Source: Saccharicrinis sp963663905
GTDB lineage: Bacteria > Bacteroidota > Bacteroidia > Bacteroidales > Marinilabiliaceae
Direction of reading: 5' to 3'
Assembly (NCBI GenBank): GCA_963663905.2
Contig: OY760657.1
Location: 3,844,001-3,908,000 of the forward strand
DNA: 64,000 nucleotides
Of this stretch, positions 34,229 through 42,599 are shown one piece after another. Under the pieces are notes generated by a model that was given only the letters and a program-made list of their open reading frames with translations, searched no databases and was not told where the DNA came from. Position 1 is the first letter of the stretch, and each line of letters starts with the position of its first letter. Both the position numbers and the translations under genes were made by a program.

Positions 34229-35638
34229 TTACTTCAATGAAAGAAGCACTACATTTTCAACATGATGAGTATGAGGAAACATATCTACAGGTTGAACTTT
34301 ATCTACTTTATATTTTACATCCAACAGATTCAAATCACGAGCCTGTGTTGCAGAATTACAACTCACATAAACAATTTTTGGAACATTGGTTTTTAAAATT
34401 GTTTTAACCACATCCTCATGCATTCCTGCACGTGGCGGATCAACAATCATAACATCAGGCGCTCCATTTTCCTGAATAAACGGCTCATTAAGAATATCTT
34501 TCATATCTCCGGCATAAAATACTGTATTGTCAATATTATTATTTGCAGAGTTAATTTTAGCATCCTCAATAGCTTCAGGAACGTATTCAATACCAACTAC
34601 TTTTTTTGCTTTTGAAGCCACAAAATTGGCAATAGTACCTGTTCCCGTATATAAATCGTAAACAACCTCATCTCCTGACAAGTCAGCAAACTCACGTGTT
34701 ACTTTATATAATTCGTAAGCCTGTTCTGAATTGGTTTGATAAAATGATTTTGGCCCGATACGGAATTTTAATCCTTCCATCTCCTCTTCGATATATTCTT
34801 TCCCTTTAAAGCAAAGAATATCCTGATCGCCAATAGTATCGTTAGCTTTTGAGTTGACTACATATAACAAAGAAGTAATTTGTGGGAATTGCTCACTTAA
34901 GTAATTTAATAAACCTTCTCTCTTTTCAACATCTTCATGATAAAAAGAAACAATAACCATTACTTCTCCAGTAGAAGTTGTACGAATAATCAAAGTACGA
35001 AGAAAACCTTCGTGATTACGGATATCAAAGAATGTTAATCCATTATCCAAAGCATACTTTTTAATGGCCAATCTAATACCGTTTGAAGGCTCTGCCTGTA
35101 AATAACAGTTTTTTACATCAATTACCTTATCAAACATTCGTGGAACATGAAAGCCTAAACCATAACGTTCAACTGAATCTTCAGGAATCTGCATTTCATC
35201 ATTAGATAACCATCTTTTATTCGAAAAAGTATACTCTAATTTATTTCTATAGTATTGATCTTTTTCTGAAGCTTTAATAGTTTGTATTAAGGGCAACTCA
35301 ACTTTACCAATACGCTTTAGGTTATTTTCTACCTCACGCTGTTTAAAAAATAATTGCTCAGAGTAAGGCAGCATTTGCCATTTACATCCTCCGCACACAC
35401 CAAAATGCTCACAAAACGGCTTAACTCTTAAATCTGAATACTTTAGATATTGAGTTACGTACCCCTCATAAAAGTTCTTTCTTTTTTTATTCACCTGAAC
35501 ATCTACAATATCGCCAGGCACAGCGTTCTGTACGAAAAGAACTTTATCTTCTATTTTAGCCAAAGCTTTTCCTTCGGCTGCAACATCTATAATCTCAACA
35601 CCCTCAAATAAAGGCTTTCTATTTCTTGATCTACCCAC
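34229..35638 (-). CDS. rlmD: 23S rRNA (uracil-C5)-methyltransferase RlmD/RumA type
   Basis: A 469-residue SAM-dependent RNA methyltransferase when started at GTG 35638 (VGRSRNRKPLF). Domains in order: an N-terminal TRAM RNA-binding domain (about 10-65), a [4Fe-4S] cluster site (CEHFGVCGGC, Cys76, 82, 85, with a further Cys in VKNCYLQ), and the methyltransferase domain with YDLYTGTGTIANF, DPPRAGMH and the catalytic Cys in IVYVSCNSATQARDL. A longer frame begins at a TTG (35665), but that codon lies inside a -7 promoter element, so it cannot be transcribed from it. The exact target uracil (1939 or 747) is not certain. Confidence 0.93.
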   Translation of the reverse strand: MGRSRNRKPLFEGVEIIDVAAEGKALAKIEDKVLFVQNAVPGDIVDVQVNKKRKNFYEGYVTQYLKYSDLRVKPFCEHFGVCGGCKWQMLPYSEQLFFKQREVENNLKRIGKVELPLIQTIKASEKDQYYRNKLEYTFSNKRWLSNDEMQIPEDSVERYGLGFHVPRMFDKVIDVKNCYLQAEPSNGIRLAIKKYALDNGLTFFDIRNHEGFLRTLIIRTTSTGEVMVIVSFYHEDVEKREGLLNYLSEQFPQITSLLYVVNSKANDTIGDQDILCFKGKEYIEEEMEGLKFRIGPKSFYQTNSEQAYELYKVTREFADLSGDEVVYDLYTGTGTIANFVASKAKKVVGIEYVPEAIEDAKINSANNNIDNTVFYAGDMKDILNEPFIQENGAPDVMIVDPPRAGMHEDVVKTILKTNVPKIVYVSCNSATQARDLNLLDVKYKVDKVQPVDMFPHTHHVENVVLLSLK

Positions 35639-35662
35639 AGTAACTATTTTTATTTCAGGCTG

Positions 35663-35670
35663 CAAATATA
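35663..35670 (-). promoter_or_regulatory. Bacteroidota -7 element for rlmD
   Basis: Minus-strand TATATTTG followed by C, 24 bp ahead of the preferred GTG start. The alternative TTG start is within this element. Confidence 0.65.
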
Positions 35671-35832
35671 ATACATCTTAATTTTATGATATAAGTTAAA
35701 AGTTAAAAGTTGACAGAGAAAAATTACATCCATACCTACCCTATTTTTCAACACTTAACCACACCTCTCTTAACTACTAAACTTATATATAAATACAAAG
35801 AGAAAACAGCAACCAACTTAATTCAGACAAAA

Positions 35833-35856
35833 AAGCCATCATTTATCTGATGGCTT
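35833..35856 (-). terminator. Terminator
   Basis: A 9-bp stem (AAGCCATCA and its complement at 35848-35856) with a 6-nt loop and a T-run on the minus-strand 3' side. It ends the methyltransferase gene. Confidence 0.85.
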
Positions 35857-35887
35857 AATTATTATTATAATCTATTTTTTTAATTCA

Positions 35888-36604
35888 TTACTTTAATGAA
35901 AGCTTCGCCAGGTAATCGTAATGCATGCCTTCAGCTACTTTCTCCATTTTTAATCCGCTTTGTTCTGCATAGAACTTCAATAACTCATCATCGATAAAAA
36001 GCCACTTAAACGACTTACCCTTAACATCTTTATAAACCATTCGATAACTTATCTCTCCGTAATAGTCATCATTCAGATTGATCAACAAACTACCATCATC
36101 ATCTTCAAATAAATATCTGATATCACTTGAATCCACGATTAAACAACCTCCAGGATTTAGAAGTTGTTTTACTTTTGTAAAAAATTTCTCCAGATTAACC
36201 GTATCTCCGGCAATACCAATACCATTCATCAACATTAAAATAGTATCATATTTTACATCTTCAGGTAATTGATAAAAGTCTTGCTGTATAATATTTTTCA
36301 CACCTCTCTGTCGCATTACATCACAAGCAGCAGGACTAATTTCATTAGCATAAACTTCTTTATTATTCTGTTGAAGGTATAAGGCATGACTACCAGCACC
36401 TGCTCCCACATCAAGAATCTTACCTGTACTAATGGTTAAGGCTTTCTTTTCAAGATCTGGCATATCCTTAAAGCCTCGAAAAAGATATTCTACAGGTAAA
36501 ACATCATCTTCTACAATATTTGATTGAACTGTAATCTGAGCGGATTTCTCTCCCAACATATAGTCAAGACAAGCTGCTCCTAGTGGATCTAAATACTCTT
36601 TCAA
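35888..36604 (-). CDS. Class I SAM-dependent methyltransferase
   Basis: A 238-residue methyltransferase. The SAM-binding motif I is ILDVGAGAGSHALYLQ (about 63-78), the acidic end of strand 2 is VYANEISP, and later strands read TILMLMNGIGIAG and GGCLIVDSSDIRY. The N-terminal 55 residues are a helical cap that probably binds the substrate. The start is a TTG (36604) only about 15 bp after a -7 element, so a start at ATG 36556 is possible and would keep the whole SAM domain. Substrate is unknown. Confidence 0.85.
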   Translation of the reverse strand: MKEYLDPLGAACLDYMLGEKSAQITVQSNIVEDDVLPVEYLFRGFKDMPDLEKKALTISTGKILDVGAGAGSHALYLQQNNKEVYANEISPAACDVMRQRGVKNIIQQDFYQLPEDVKYDTILMLMNGIGIAGDTVNLEKFFTKVKQLLNPGGCLIVDSSDIRYLFEDDDGSLLINLNDDYYGEISYRMVYKDVKGKSFKWLFIDDELLKFYAEQSGLKMEKVAEGMHYDYLAKLSLK

Positions 36605-36618
36605 CTTTATTTTTTTCG

Positions 36619-36626
36619 CAAAAATA
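36619..36626 (-). promoter_or_regulatory. Bacteroidota -7 element for the methyltransferase gene
   Basis: Minus-strand TATTTTTG followed by C. It lies 14 bp from the TTG start, leaving a very short leader. Confidence 0.55.
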
Positions 36627-36671
36627 GTAAAATATTAATCTTTAAATAAAAGACTGATAATTATTATTTTA

Positions 36672-36679
36672 TAAATTTG
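36672..36679 (+). promoter_or_regulatory. Possible -7 element for dus
   Basis: TAAATTTG, 85 bp ahead of the dus start. A second match, TAGTTTTG, lies at 36695-36702. Either could serve. Confidence 0.4.
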
Positions 36680-36764
36680 TAAGCATAAAATCCGTAGTTT
36701 TGGGAAATAGATTCAATTATTAAAAGCAGTTTTTACGGATCTGCTTTTATTTTTAAAGAATACA

Positions 36765-37694
36765 TTGATATACTTCGCACCACTACAGAGTTATACGACA
36801 CTTGCTTATTATCTTGCCTTTAACTCATTAATTGGCGGGATAGAGAAATATTTCACCCCATTTTACAGAAAAAACAAACAGGGTGTTTTTGAATATGAAA
36901 AATACCTTAAAGCAAGTAATGATATCCATATTGTTCCTCAGATTTTAACTAACAACGGAAAAGATTTGGTTGAGTTTGCCAATGATATGTTGAAAAGAGG
37001 ATTTAAAGAAATCAACATCAATATTGGCTGCCCTTTTCCATTAGTAACACACAGACATTTAGGTTCTGGTTTGCTTCCTTTTTCGGATGAAATAAAAAAC
37101 ATGATGGATACATTTTATTCGGCACAACTTCCAATTTCATTATCCATTAAGTGCAGATTAGGATGGGAAGATTCAATGGAAATACTTACAGCACTTCAAG
37201 TCTTTAAACAATATCCGGTTTCTGAAATTATTCTTCACCCACGCTTAGGTATACAAAAATATAAAGGCACTCCCAATTGGGATTATTTTGAAAAAATAAT
37301 TAATATTTGGAATGGAGATGTAATTGGGAATGGAGATATTTTATCAACTCAGGAGCTAAATGATAAAAGAGAAAGGTTTAGCAGTGTAAATGGCTGGATG
37401 ATTGGCAGAGGTATTCTTACAAATCCTTTACTTTTAAGTAAGAGCCCAATATCTGAAGACAGCTTTAAACAATCATTATTTGAATTAAGAGAGCAAGTTT
37501 ATAACAACCTGGTTCAATTTGGATATTCAGATGAACAGATATTGAATCAATTAAAAAGTTTTTGGGAATACCCTTCAAAAAAATTTGAAGGAGGAGAAAG
37601 AATCTTACGTAAACTTAAGAAAACAGGCAAGCTGGAGAACTTTTGGGATACAGAAAAAAAACTGTTCCAACAAGAGGTATTAACAATAAACTAA
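36765..37694 (+). CDS. dus: tRNA-dihydrouridine synthase family protein
   Basis: A 309-residue flavoenzyme that reduces specific uridines in tRNA. The N-terminus IYFAPLQSYTT matches the FMN-binding APM-x-x-x-T start of Dus proteins, the catalytic Cys is Cys89 in INIGCPFPLV, and SIKCRLGW and GNGDI loops bind FMN. The start is TTG, because no in-frame ATG precedes the conserved first strand. A C-terminal helical RNA-binding domain (about 230-309) is present. It is shorter and more divergent than DusB, so I do not assign the paralogue. Confidence 0.87.
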   Translation: MIYFAPLQSYTTLAYYLAFNSLIGGIEKYFTPFYRKNKQGVFEYEKYLKASNDIHIVPQILTNNGKDLVEFANDMLKRGFKEININIGCPFPLVTHRHLGSGLLPFSDEIKNMMDTFYSAQLPISLSIKCRLGWEDSMEILTALQVFKQYPVSEIILHPRLGIQKYKGTPNWDYFEKIINIWNGDVIGNGDILSTQELNDKRERFSSVNGWMIGRGILTNPLLLSKSPISEDSFKQSLFELREQVYNNLVQFGYSDEQILNQLKSFWEYPSKKFEGGERILRKLKKTGKLENFWDTEKKLFQQEVLTIN

Positions 37695-37710
37695 ACTTGC
37701 TAATATGAGT

Positions 37711-38610
37711 TTATGGTTTGGAAATATAATTATCCAAACTCATACAAACCTCTGAAGAAAAACTTATTCCACTGTTAATTATGTGATCCCATTGCTTTTC
37801 ATCTAACTGAATCAATTGATCTTTTGAAATATTCTGATTTAATAAAGAGTTAATGATTCCGGCATTAAAATTATCACCTGCTCCAATAGTACTTACCGGA
37901 TTTATTTTATTTACAGTGTAGTGTTTTTTAATATTTGAAGTATGCAAATAAACACCATTAGCATTCTCTGTATAAATTAAATTACCACATCTTAAGTATA
38001 AATTATTATAGGCATCATCTGATGATTGGGCCTTGAATATATTCGCAAAGTCCTCATCACTACCTCTAACAGCATCAGCTAATTCAATATTTTCAAGCAC
38101 ATAAGCCAATAGCTCATCAATATTTTCAGAATGGCTTTTTCTGAAGTTCGGATCATAGACAACAATACATCCACATTCAGCAGCATGCTTAACTATTCGA
38201 ACCACCTGTTGTCTTAATTTGGAATTAATAGCATAAAAAGAACCAAAGAGAAAAATATCATCTTTTTTAAAATCCGGCAGCTTTATACTTAAACGTTCCT
38301 GAGGATAATTTTTATAAAAATCATATTCAGCATCATTCTTTTCGTTCAAAAAAGCTAATGCTAACGCGCTTTGCCCATTATCATATCTTTTAATAAGCGA
38401 GCTGTCAATGTTATTTTCATTTAAAAAATCGATAATTACATCCCCTACCTTATCATTTCCTAATTCACTAATAAAACGCACATTATGACCCGATCGAGCC
38501 AATGATACCAAGGCATTTAAAACAGAACCTCCTGCTTTTGCAGAAACCGGTTGCCCATTTTTAAAAATAATATCTAAAACGGTCTCTCCAAGACCATAAA
38601 CAGTACGCAT
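37711..38610 (-). CDS. PfkB family carbohydrate kinase (fructokinase-like)
   Basis: A 299-residue ribokinase-fold kinase. The N-terminal glycine pair motif is AKAGGSVLNALVSLARSG (substrate side), and the C-terminal signature STIGAGDNFNAGIINSLL contains the catalytic Asp and the anion hole. No membrane or secretion signal. It phosphorylates a sugar, fructose being the usual first guess in annotations, with ATP. It is convergent with the dus gene across only 16 bp and stands alone on its strand, so context does not narrow the substrate. Confidence 0.88.
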   Translation of the reverse strand: MRTVYGLGETVLDIIFKNGQPVSAKAGGSVLNALVSLARSGHNVRFISELGNDKVGDVIIDFLNENNIDSSLIKRYDNGQSALALAFLNEKNDAEYDFYKNYPQERLSIKLPDFKKDDIFLFGSFYAINSKLRQQVVRIVKHAAECGCIVVYDPNFRKSHSENIDELLAYVLENIELADAVRGSDEDFANIFKAQSSDDAYNNLYLRCGNLIYTENANGVYLHTSNIKKHYTVNKINPVSTIGAGDNFNAGIINSLLNQNISKDQLIQLDEKQWDHIINSGISFSSEVCMSLDNYISKP

Positions 38611-38685
38611 TATAATATGATTAACGATATAAGATAAGAAACATTTAATAATCAGGAATAAACAAGCTACTTCTGTATTAATAAC

Positions 38686-39231
38686 TTACTTTACTAACTT
38701 AGAAATGGCTTTAAATGTATCAGAGCCAGCATAACGACACAGTTCAAACAAGATAGACTCATAGCTTGTAACAATTACCCCCTCTTGCAACATTCTATTA
38801 ATTGCAATTCTTTTATTTTCTGGATTTCTTGAACCTACACAATCTTCAATAACTACAGGTTGATGACCTTTTGCTTTTAGGTCAATTGCTGTTTGCATCA
38901 AACAAATATGAGCTTCAATACCAAACAGAATTACAAATTTCTTAAAACTACCTTCTTCCAGTTTATGAGAAAACGGAGCATCATCACAACAGCTAAAAGC
39001 AGTCTTTTCAAATGCAGGACAGCCTTCAACCATTTGCCTTATACCCTCAATAGTTTCGCCGAGTCCTTTTTTATACTGCTCTGTTACAACCATCGGGACA
39101 CTCAAAATTTTTAATCCTTCAACTAAAATCTCTGTGTTCTTTTTTAATTTTTCATGATCGTGGATATGTGGAAATAAACGTTCCTGTATGTCAACACAAA
39201 CAGCTAAAGTATCTTGTTTTAAAACTCTCAT
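38686..39231 (-). CDS. Isochorismatase-like cysteine hydrolase
   Basis: A 181-residue alpha/beta hydrolase of the YcaC/isochorismatase family. The catalytic triad is Asp14 (VCVDIQERL), Lys76 (FEKTAFS) and Cys110 (FGIEAHICLMQTA). Length fits the short YcaC-like branch. Activity on an amide or isochorismate-like compound is possible. Members of this branch mostly have no known substrate. It lies 75 bp upstream of the PfkB kinase gene on the same strand and 71 bp downstream of the MBL hydrolase gene. Confidence 0.9.
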   Translation of the reverse strand: MRVLKQDTLAVCVDIQERLFPHIHDHEKLKKNTEILVEGLKILSVPMVVTEQYKKGLGETIEGIRQMVEGCPAFEKTAFSCCDDAPFSHKLEEGSFKKFVILFGIEAHICLMQTAIDLKAKGHQPVVIEDCVGSRNPENKRIAINRMLQEGVIVTSYESILFELCRYAGSDTFKAISKLVK

Positions 39232-39302
39232 TATTTTAGTTTTATGTATTAGAACTAAATATAAAAAATAAAAGATAAAGACGCCACATATTTGATATTT
39301 CT

Positions 39303-40061
39303 TTATACTTGTTCCACATCACAAGGGGCATATCTTGAGGTCAATTTGATAGAATACTTTTCGTTTAAATTTTTAAACGCATCCATCGCAATCTCACCTC
39401 TGTTATTATCTTCTGAAATATGTGATAAATAAATAGTCTTAAGATTTTCTCCGGCATGTTCTTCAATTAGAATACGAGCCTGATCATTTGAAAGATGCCC
39501 TCGATCGCTTGCTACACGCTGCTTTAAATAAAATGGATATTTACCAGCTTCGAGCATATCCACATCATAATTAGATTCCAAAAACAGAAAATCACATTTA
39601 TTTAAATGAAACTTCACATTATCACAAGCAGCTCCAATATCAGTAAAAACGCCTACATTTTTATCTTCATGTTCAATTCTAAAGCTGACAGGATCAATAG
39701 CATCATGCTGTTTTAAAAAAGAGTGAATACTAAAATTACCAATCCGGATAGTTTCGCCAGGTTTAAAAGTAACTACATTAGTGGGACGCATGGTAAAATA
39801 ACTTTTTTCATGCGTTACCTCTGTCATATAAACGGGAATATTAAGCTTTTTACTTAGCACCTTTGCCCCTCTATAATGATCTGAATGTTCATGTGAGATA
39901 AATACAGCTTTCACCTTATTCGAATCCAGCTTTTTTTCTTTCATCCTATCTAAAATCTGACGCCTGCTAATTCCTGCATCAATCAATATCGCCTCAGTTT
40001 CATTTCCTATATAGTAGCAATTACCATTACTACCTGATGCTAATGCACAAACCTCAATCAT
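39303..40061 (-). CDS. MBL-fold metallohydrolase (YycJ/WalJ-like)
   Basis: A 252-residue metallo-beta-lactamase fold protein. It starts ALASGSNGNCYYIGN, typical of the YycJ group, and has the zinc motif SHEHSDH (His57, His59, Asp61, His62), followed by ligands in FTDIGA, ESNYD and LSHISEDN. YycJ-like proteins are thought to act as 5'-3' DNA exonucleases. It starts 11 bp after the B3/B4 gene, so the two are probably co-transcribed from the promoter at 40753-40760. Confidence 0.9.
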   Translation of the reverse strand: MIEVCALASGSNGNCYYIGNETEAILIDAGISRRQILDRMKEKKLDSNKVKAVFISHEHSDHYRGAKVLSKKLNIPVYMTEVTHEKSYFTMRPTNVVTFKPGETIRIGNFSIHSFLKQHDAIDPVSFRIEHEDKNVGVFTDIGAACDNVKFHLNKCDFLFLESNYDVDMLEAGKYPFYLKQRVASDRGHLSNDQARILIEEHAGENLKTIYLSHISEDNNRGEIAMDAFKNLNEKYSIKLTSRYAPCDVEQV

Positions 40062-40072
40062 CTTCTTTTTTT

Positions 40073-40732
40073 TTATATAAAATAAGTCTCTACTTTTTCA
40101 GCTTCTGCAAACTTCACTAAAAGATCCTTAGTTTCTTGCAATGTAATTTCCAATTCATCCTTACCTGCAAAACCTATAAATATAAATAAGATATTTTTGG
40201 TCTTCTCAGAAATCATTGTTCTTGTTGAATCACTGGTTGGTGTTCCAAATGCTCCAACGGAATCTCTAAAAACAGGTAAAAGCTCTATATTGACGGTTCC
40301 TCTTCCAATACCTTCGTATGGCTCTCCCTCTTTTCCTATTCCCATTGTTACATTTCCTTGAATTAAGTCTGAATCATAACCACAAATAGAATATCCTGTC
40401 TTTATTGAGATATAATTTAATACATCTACAACATTTGAGATTTGATACAAACCTTTTCCATTGGCTATTCTACGCATCAATGATTCAGCAGCAGGTCGGT
40501 AACGATTCGGATCTTTCCCTAGTGTTCGATATGCATCCTTGGTTGCTTTTACTGTATGCATTTGCCTGATGGTTTCAGGAGTTAATGCCACCTGCATCTG
40601 ATCCAGTTTTTTTGATATCCATGTATTCAATTCTTCTGAACTTTTCTCAACATTAACCGAAGCCTCAATACATCCTAATGTTAAAGATGGTAGTTTTGAA
40701 AGTAGTTCTGCAGCAATCTTAATCGGGATCAT
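40073..40732 (-). CDS. Free-standing B3/B4 domain protein
   Basis: A 219-residue protein corresponding to the B3/B4 editing domain of phenylalanyl-tRNA synthetase beta. Landmarks are AYRTLGKDPNRYRPAAESL and LYQISNVVDVLNYISIKTGYSICGYD, followed by GRGTVNIELLPVFRDSVGAFGTPTSDS. It has no catalytic synthetase core or tRNA-binding domain. Free-standing forms are widespread and may deacylate mischarged tRNA in trans, or hydrolyse D-aminoacyl or other adducts, but that is not shown for this group. Confidence 0.87.
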   Translation of the reverse strand: MIPIKIAAELLSKLPSLTLGCIEASVNVEKSSEELNTWISKKLDQMQVALTPETIRQMHTVKATKDAYRTLGKDPNRYRPAAESLMRRIANGKGLYQISNVVDVLNYISIKTGYSICGYDSDLIQGNVTMGIGKEGEPYEGIGRGTVNIELLPVFRDSVGAFGTPTSDSTRTMISEKTKNILFIFIGFAGKDELEITLQETKDLLVKFAEAEKVETYFI

Positions 40733-40752
40733 ATCTGAAGTATTTAAAGTTG

Positions 40753-40760
40753 CAAAAATA
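40753..40760 (-). promoter_or_regulatory. Bacteroidota -7 element for the B3/B4-MBL pair
   Basis: Minus-strand TATTTTTG followed by C, 21 bp ahead of the ATG. Confidence 0.55.
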
Positions 40761-40831
40761 ATAAAGATGATTTAATCAGATAGGTAATTCTTACATTGAT
40801 TTTAATGAGCCCAGAAGTAAAATCTTATTAA

Positions 40832-41464
40832 CTACTCCTCAATTCTTTTTAAAATACTTATCAATCCCATTTCATTTGAACTGATATTATAAGTTAATCG
40901 ATAAACCTTATAGTATTTGTCTACATAGATTTCCCAATTTTCATTATCGATCTTTCTTGTGGTTATTTTTGGCTGAGCAATACGATCTTTTACTGATTCC
41001 AAAGCGATATCTGTAGCATTCATCTTTTGACTTTCAACGACCGTAATTATCGTAGTAGCATAATTCAAAGGCTCCATCAACATTAATCGATAAATACCTG
41101 AATTCATTTCCTTTTTATATTCTGAAAACTTCGTAAAGTTAACTTCTGCACTAATATAATTTTGTTCTGAAAAAGTTATTTCACTTTCATAGCTCCCTAA
41201 AACCGTAGATTGGTACGATTGTATCTCATTGATATTATTCTCAAAAAAATGATCAATAACAATATTCACACTGTCACTTGGATTCAATTCAAACCTCATT
41301 AAATCTGAAGAATTTGAATTATTCAAATATTGATAAAGGCTATACCTAAGCTCTTTAAATTCTTTCTCAAAGTGCGAAGTTTCTTTTTTCTTCTTTGCAT
41401 AAGTTAAACCTGTAAACAATAGCAAAACACTTAATACCTGAACGGATCTTTTAGTTAAAGACAT
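40832..41464 (-). CDS. Secreted hypothetical protein
   Basis: A 210-residue protein with a signal peptide (MSLTKRSVQVLSVLLLFTGLTYA, cleavage near residue 23) followed by a Lys-rich stretch. The mature part is mixed helix and strand, with no Cys and no catalytic motif. It resembles small periplasmic proteins of the NTF2-like or DUF3887 kind in composition (short N-terminal helices, then strands with alternating Ser/Tyr), but I do not recognise it firmly. It is monocistronic, with a -7 element at 41504-41511. Confidence 0.65.
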   Translation of the reverse strand: MSLTKRSVQVLSVLLLFTGLTYAKKKKETSHFEKEFKELRYSLYQYLNNSNSSDLMRFELNPSDSVNIVIDHFFENNINEIQSYQSTVLGSYESEITFSEQNYISAEVNFTKFSEYKKEMNSGIYRLMLMEPLNYATTIITVVESQKMNATDIALESVKDRIAQPKITTRKIDNENWEIYVDKYYKVYRLTYNISSNEMGLISILKRIEE

Positions 41465-41503
41465 ACTTATAATTTTAATCTTAAGTTATTTGGGGAGAGT
41501 CAA

Positions 41504-41511
41504 CAAATATA
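41504..41511 (-). promoter_or_regulatory. Bacteroidota -7 element
   Basis: Minus-strand TATATTTG, 40 bp ahead of the secreted hypothetical protein gene. Confidence 0.5.
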
Positions 41512-41693
41512 GAATAATGTATGAGAACAAGAAATATGAATTTACTTGAGCATGATGATAAGTTCAAACTATATTTTAAGAAAAGCTAACACTAAAAATT
41601 AGATATCTTATTGAATTTTCGCTTCCTTTGTTGTCAATATTAACAATTTAAAGCAGTCCCACCTCTGCATTTTCTGAAAATTTCCATTATAAG

Positions 41694-42374
41694 ATGAGTA
41701 GTACAGTAATTCCGAATAATTTAAAATGTGTGATATTTGATATGGATGGAGTTTTATATGACTCTATGAAAAATCATGAATCTACCTGGCAAGCTTGTTT
41801 CAAACCTGAAGGTATTGATTTTCCTGCATATGAAGCATACATGCATGAAGGAAGAACAGGACACGACACTATTGGATACGCATTTAAACAATATTTAAAT
41901 AAAGAAGCTACTCAGGAAGATAAGGAAAGAGTTTACAATGAAAAAGTAAGATTAATGAGCATTGCTCCTAAAGCGGAAAAAATGCCAATGATGTTTGATC
42001 TTATTCAGTTGCTAAAAGAAGAAGGGAAGGATATTTGGGTAGTAACAGGTTCAAAGCAACCATCACTACTTGATAAATTAAATAACGATTTCGGCATAAA
42101 TCCACAACAGATCATTAGTGCTAAAAACGTTACCAAGGGAAAACCTCATCCAGAACCATATATAAAAGCTGTAGCTGGATCTGGCTTTAATGCAGACGAA
42201 TGTATTGTTGTTGAAAATGCTCCATTAGGTGTAAGATCTGCAAAAGCTGCAGGTATAACAACAATCGCAGTTAACACCGGTATTTTAGAAGATAAAATAT
42301 TAGCCAACGAGGGTGCTGACATCATTTTACCAAACACTAAAGAATTATATCAGTATATTTCTACTAATATTTAA
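41694..42374 (+). CDS. HAD-superfamily hydrolase (phosphoglucomutase/phosphatase type)
   Basis: A 226-residue HAD phosphatase. Motif I is VIFDMDGVLYDSM (nucleophile Asp and acid/base Asp), motif II WVVTGSKQP, motif III Lys in VTKGKPHPEPY, motif IV VVENAPLGVRSAKAAG. The cap domain is the helical C1 type inserted after motif I (about 20-85). This pattern fits the beta-phosphoglucomutase-like branch, which includes sugar-phosphate phosphatases. The exact substrate cannot be assigned. It is a single gene. Confidence 0.9.
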   Translation: MSSTVIPNNLKCVIFDMDGVLYDSMKNHESTWQACFKPEGIDFPAYEAYMHEGRTGHDTIGYAFKQYLNKEATQEDKERVYNEKVRLMSIAPKAEKMPMMFDLIQLLKEEGKDIWVVTGSKQPSLLDKLNNDFGINPQQIISAKNVTKGKPHPEPYIKAVAGSGFNADECIVVENAPLGVRSAKAAGITTIAVNTGILEDKILANEGADIILPNTKELYQYISTNI

Positions 42375-42599
42375 ACTTTAAATTTATTTATATCAAGACT
42401 CTAAATAATTATCAACCCAAAACAGAACATACCTACCTCTCCTCTATACTTTAAAAATTATCAGCCTGACCTTATAGCTCATCAAATAAAACAATCCACT
42501 AATCATATGCCGGGATTCTGAGTATTGGCTATTAATAATAATAAATTATTTTAGCATACGGTTCAATTATTCACATTTAACAATAAAAGTGAATATTAC

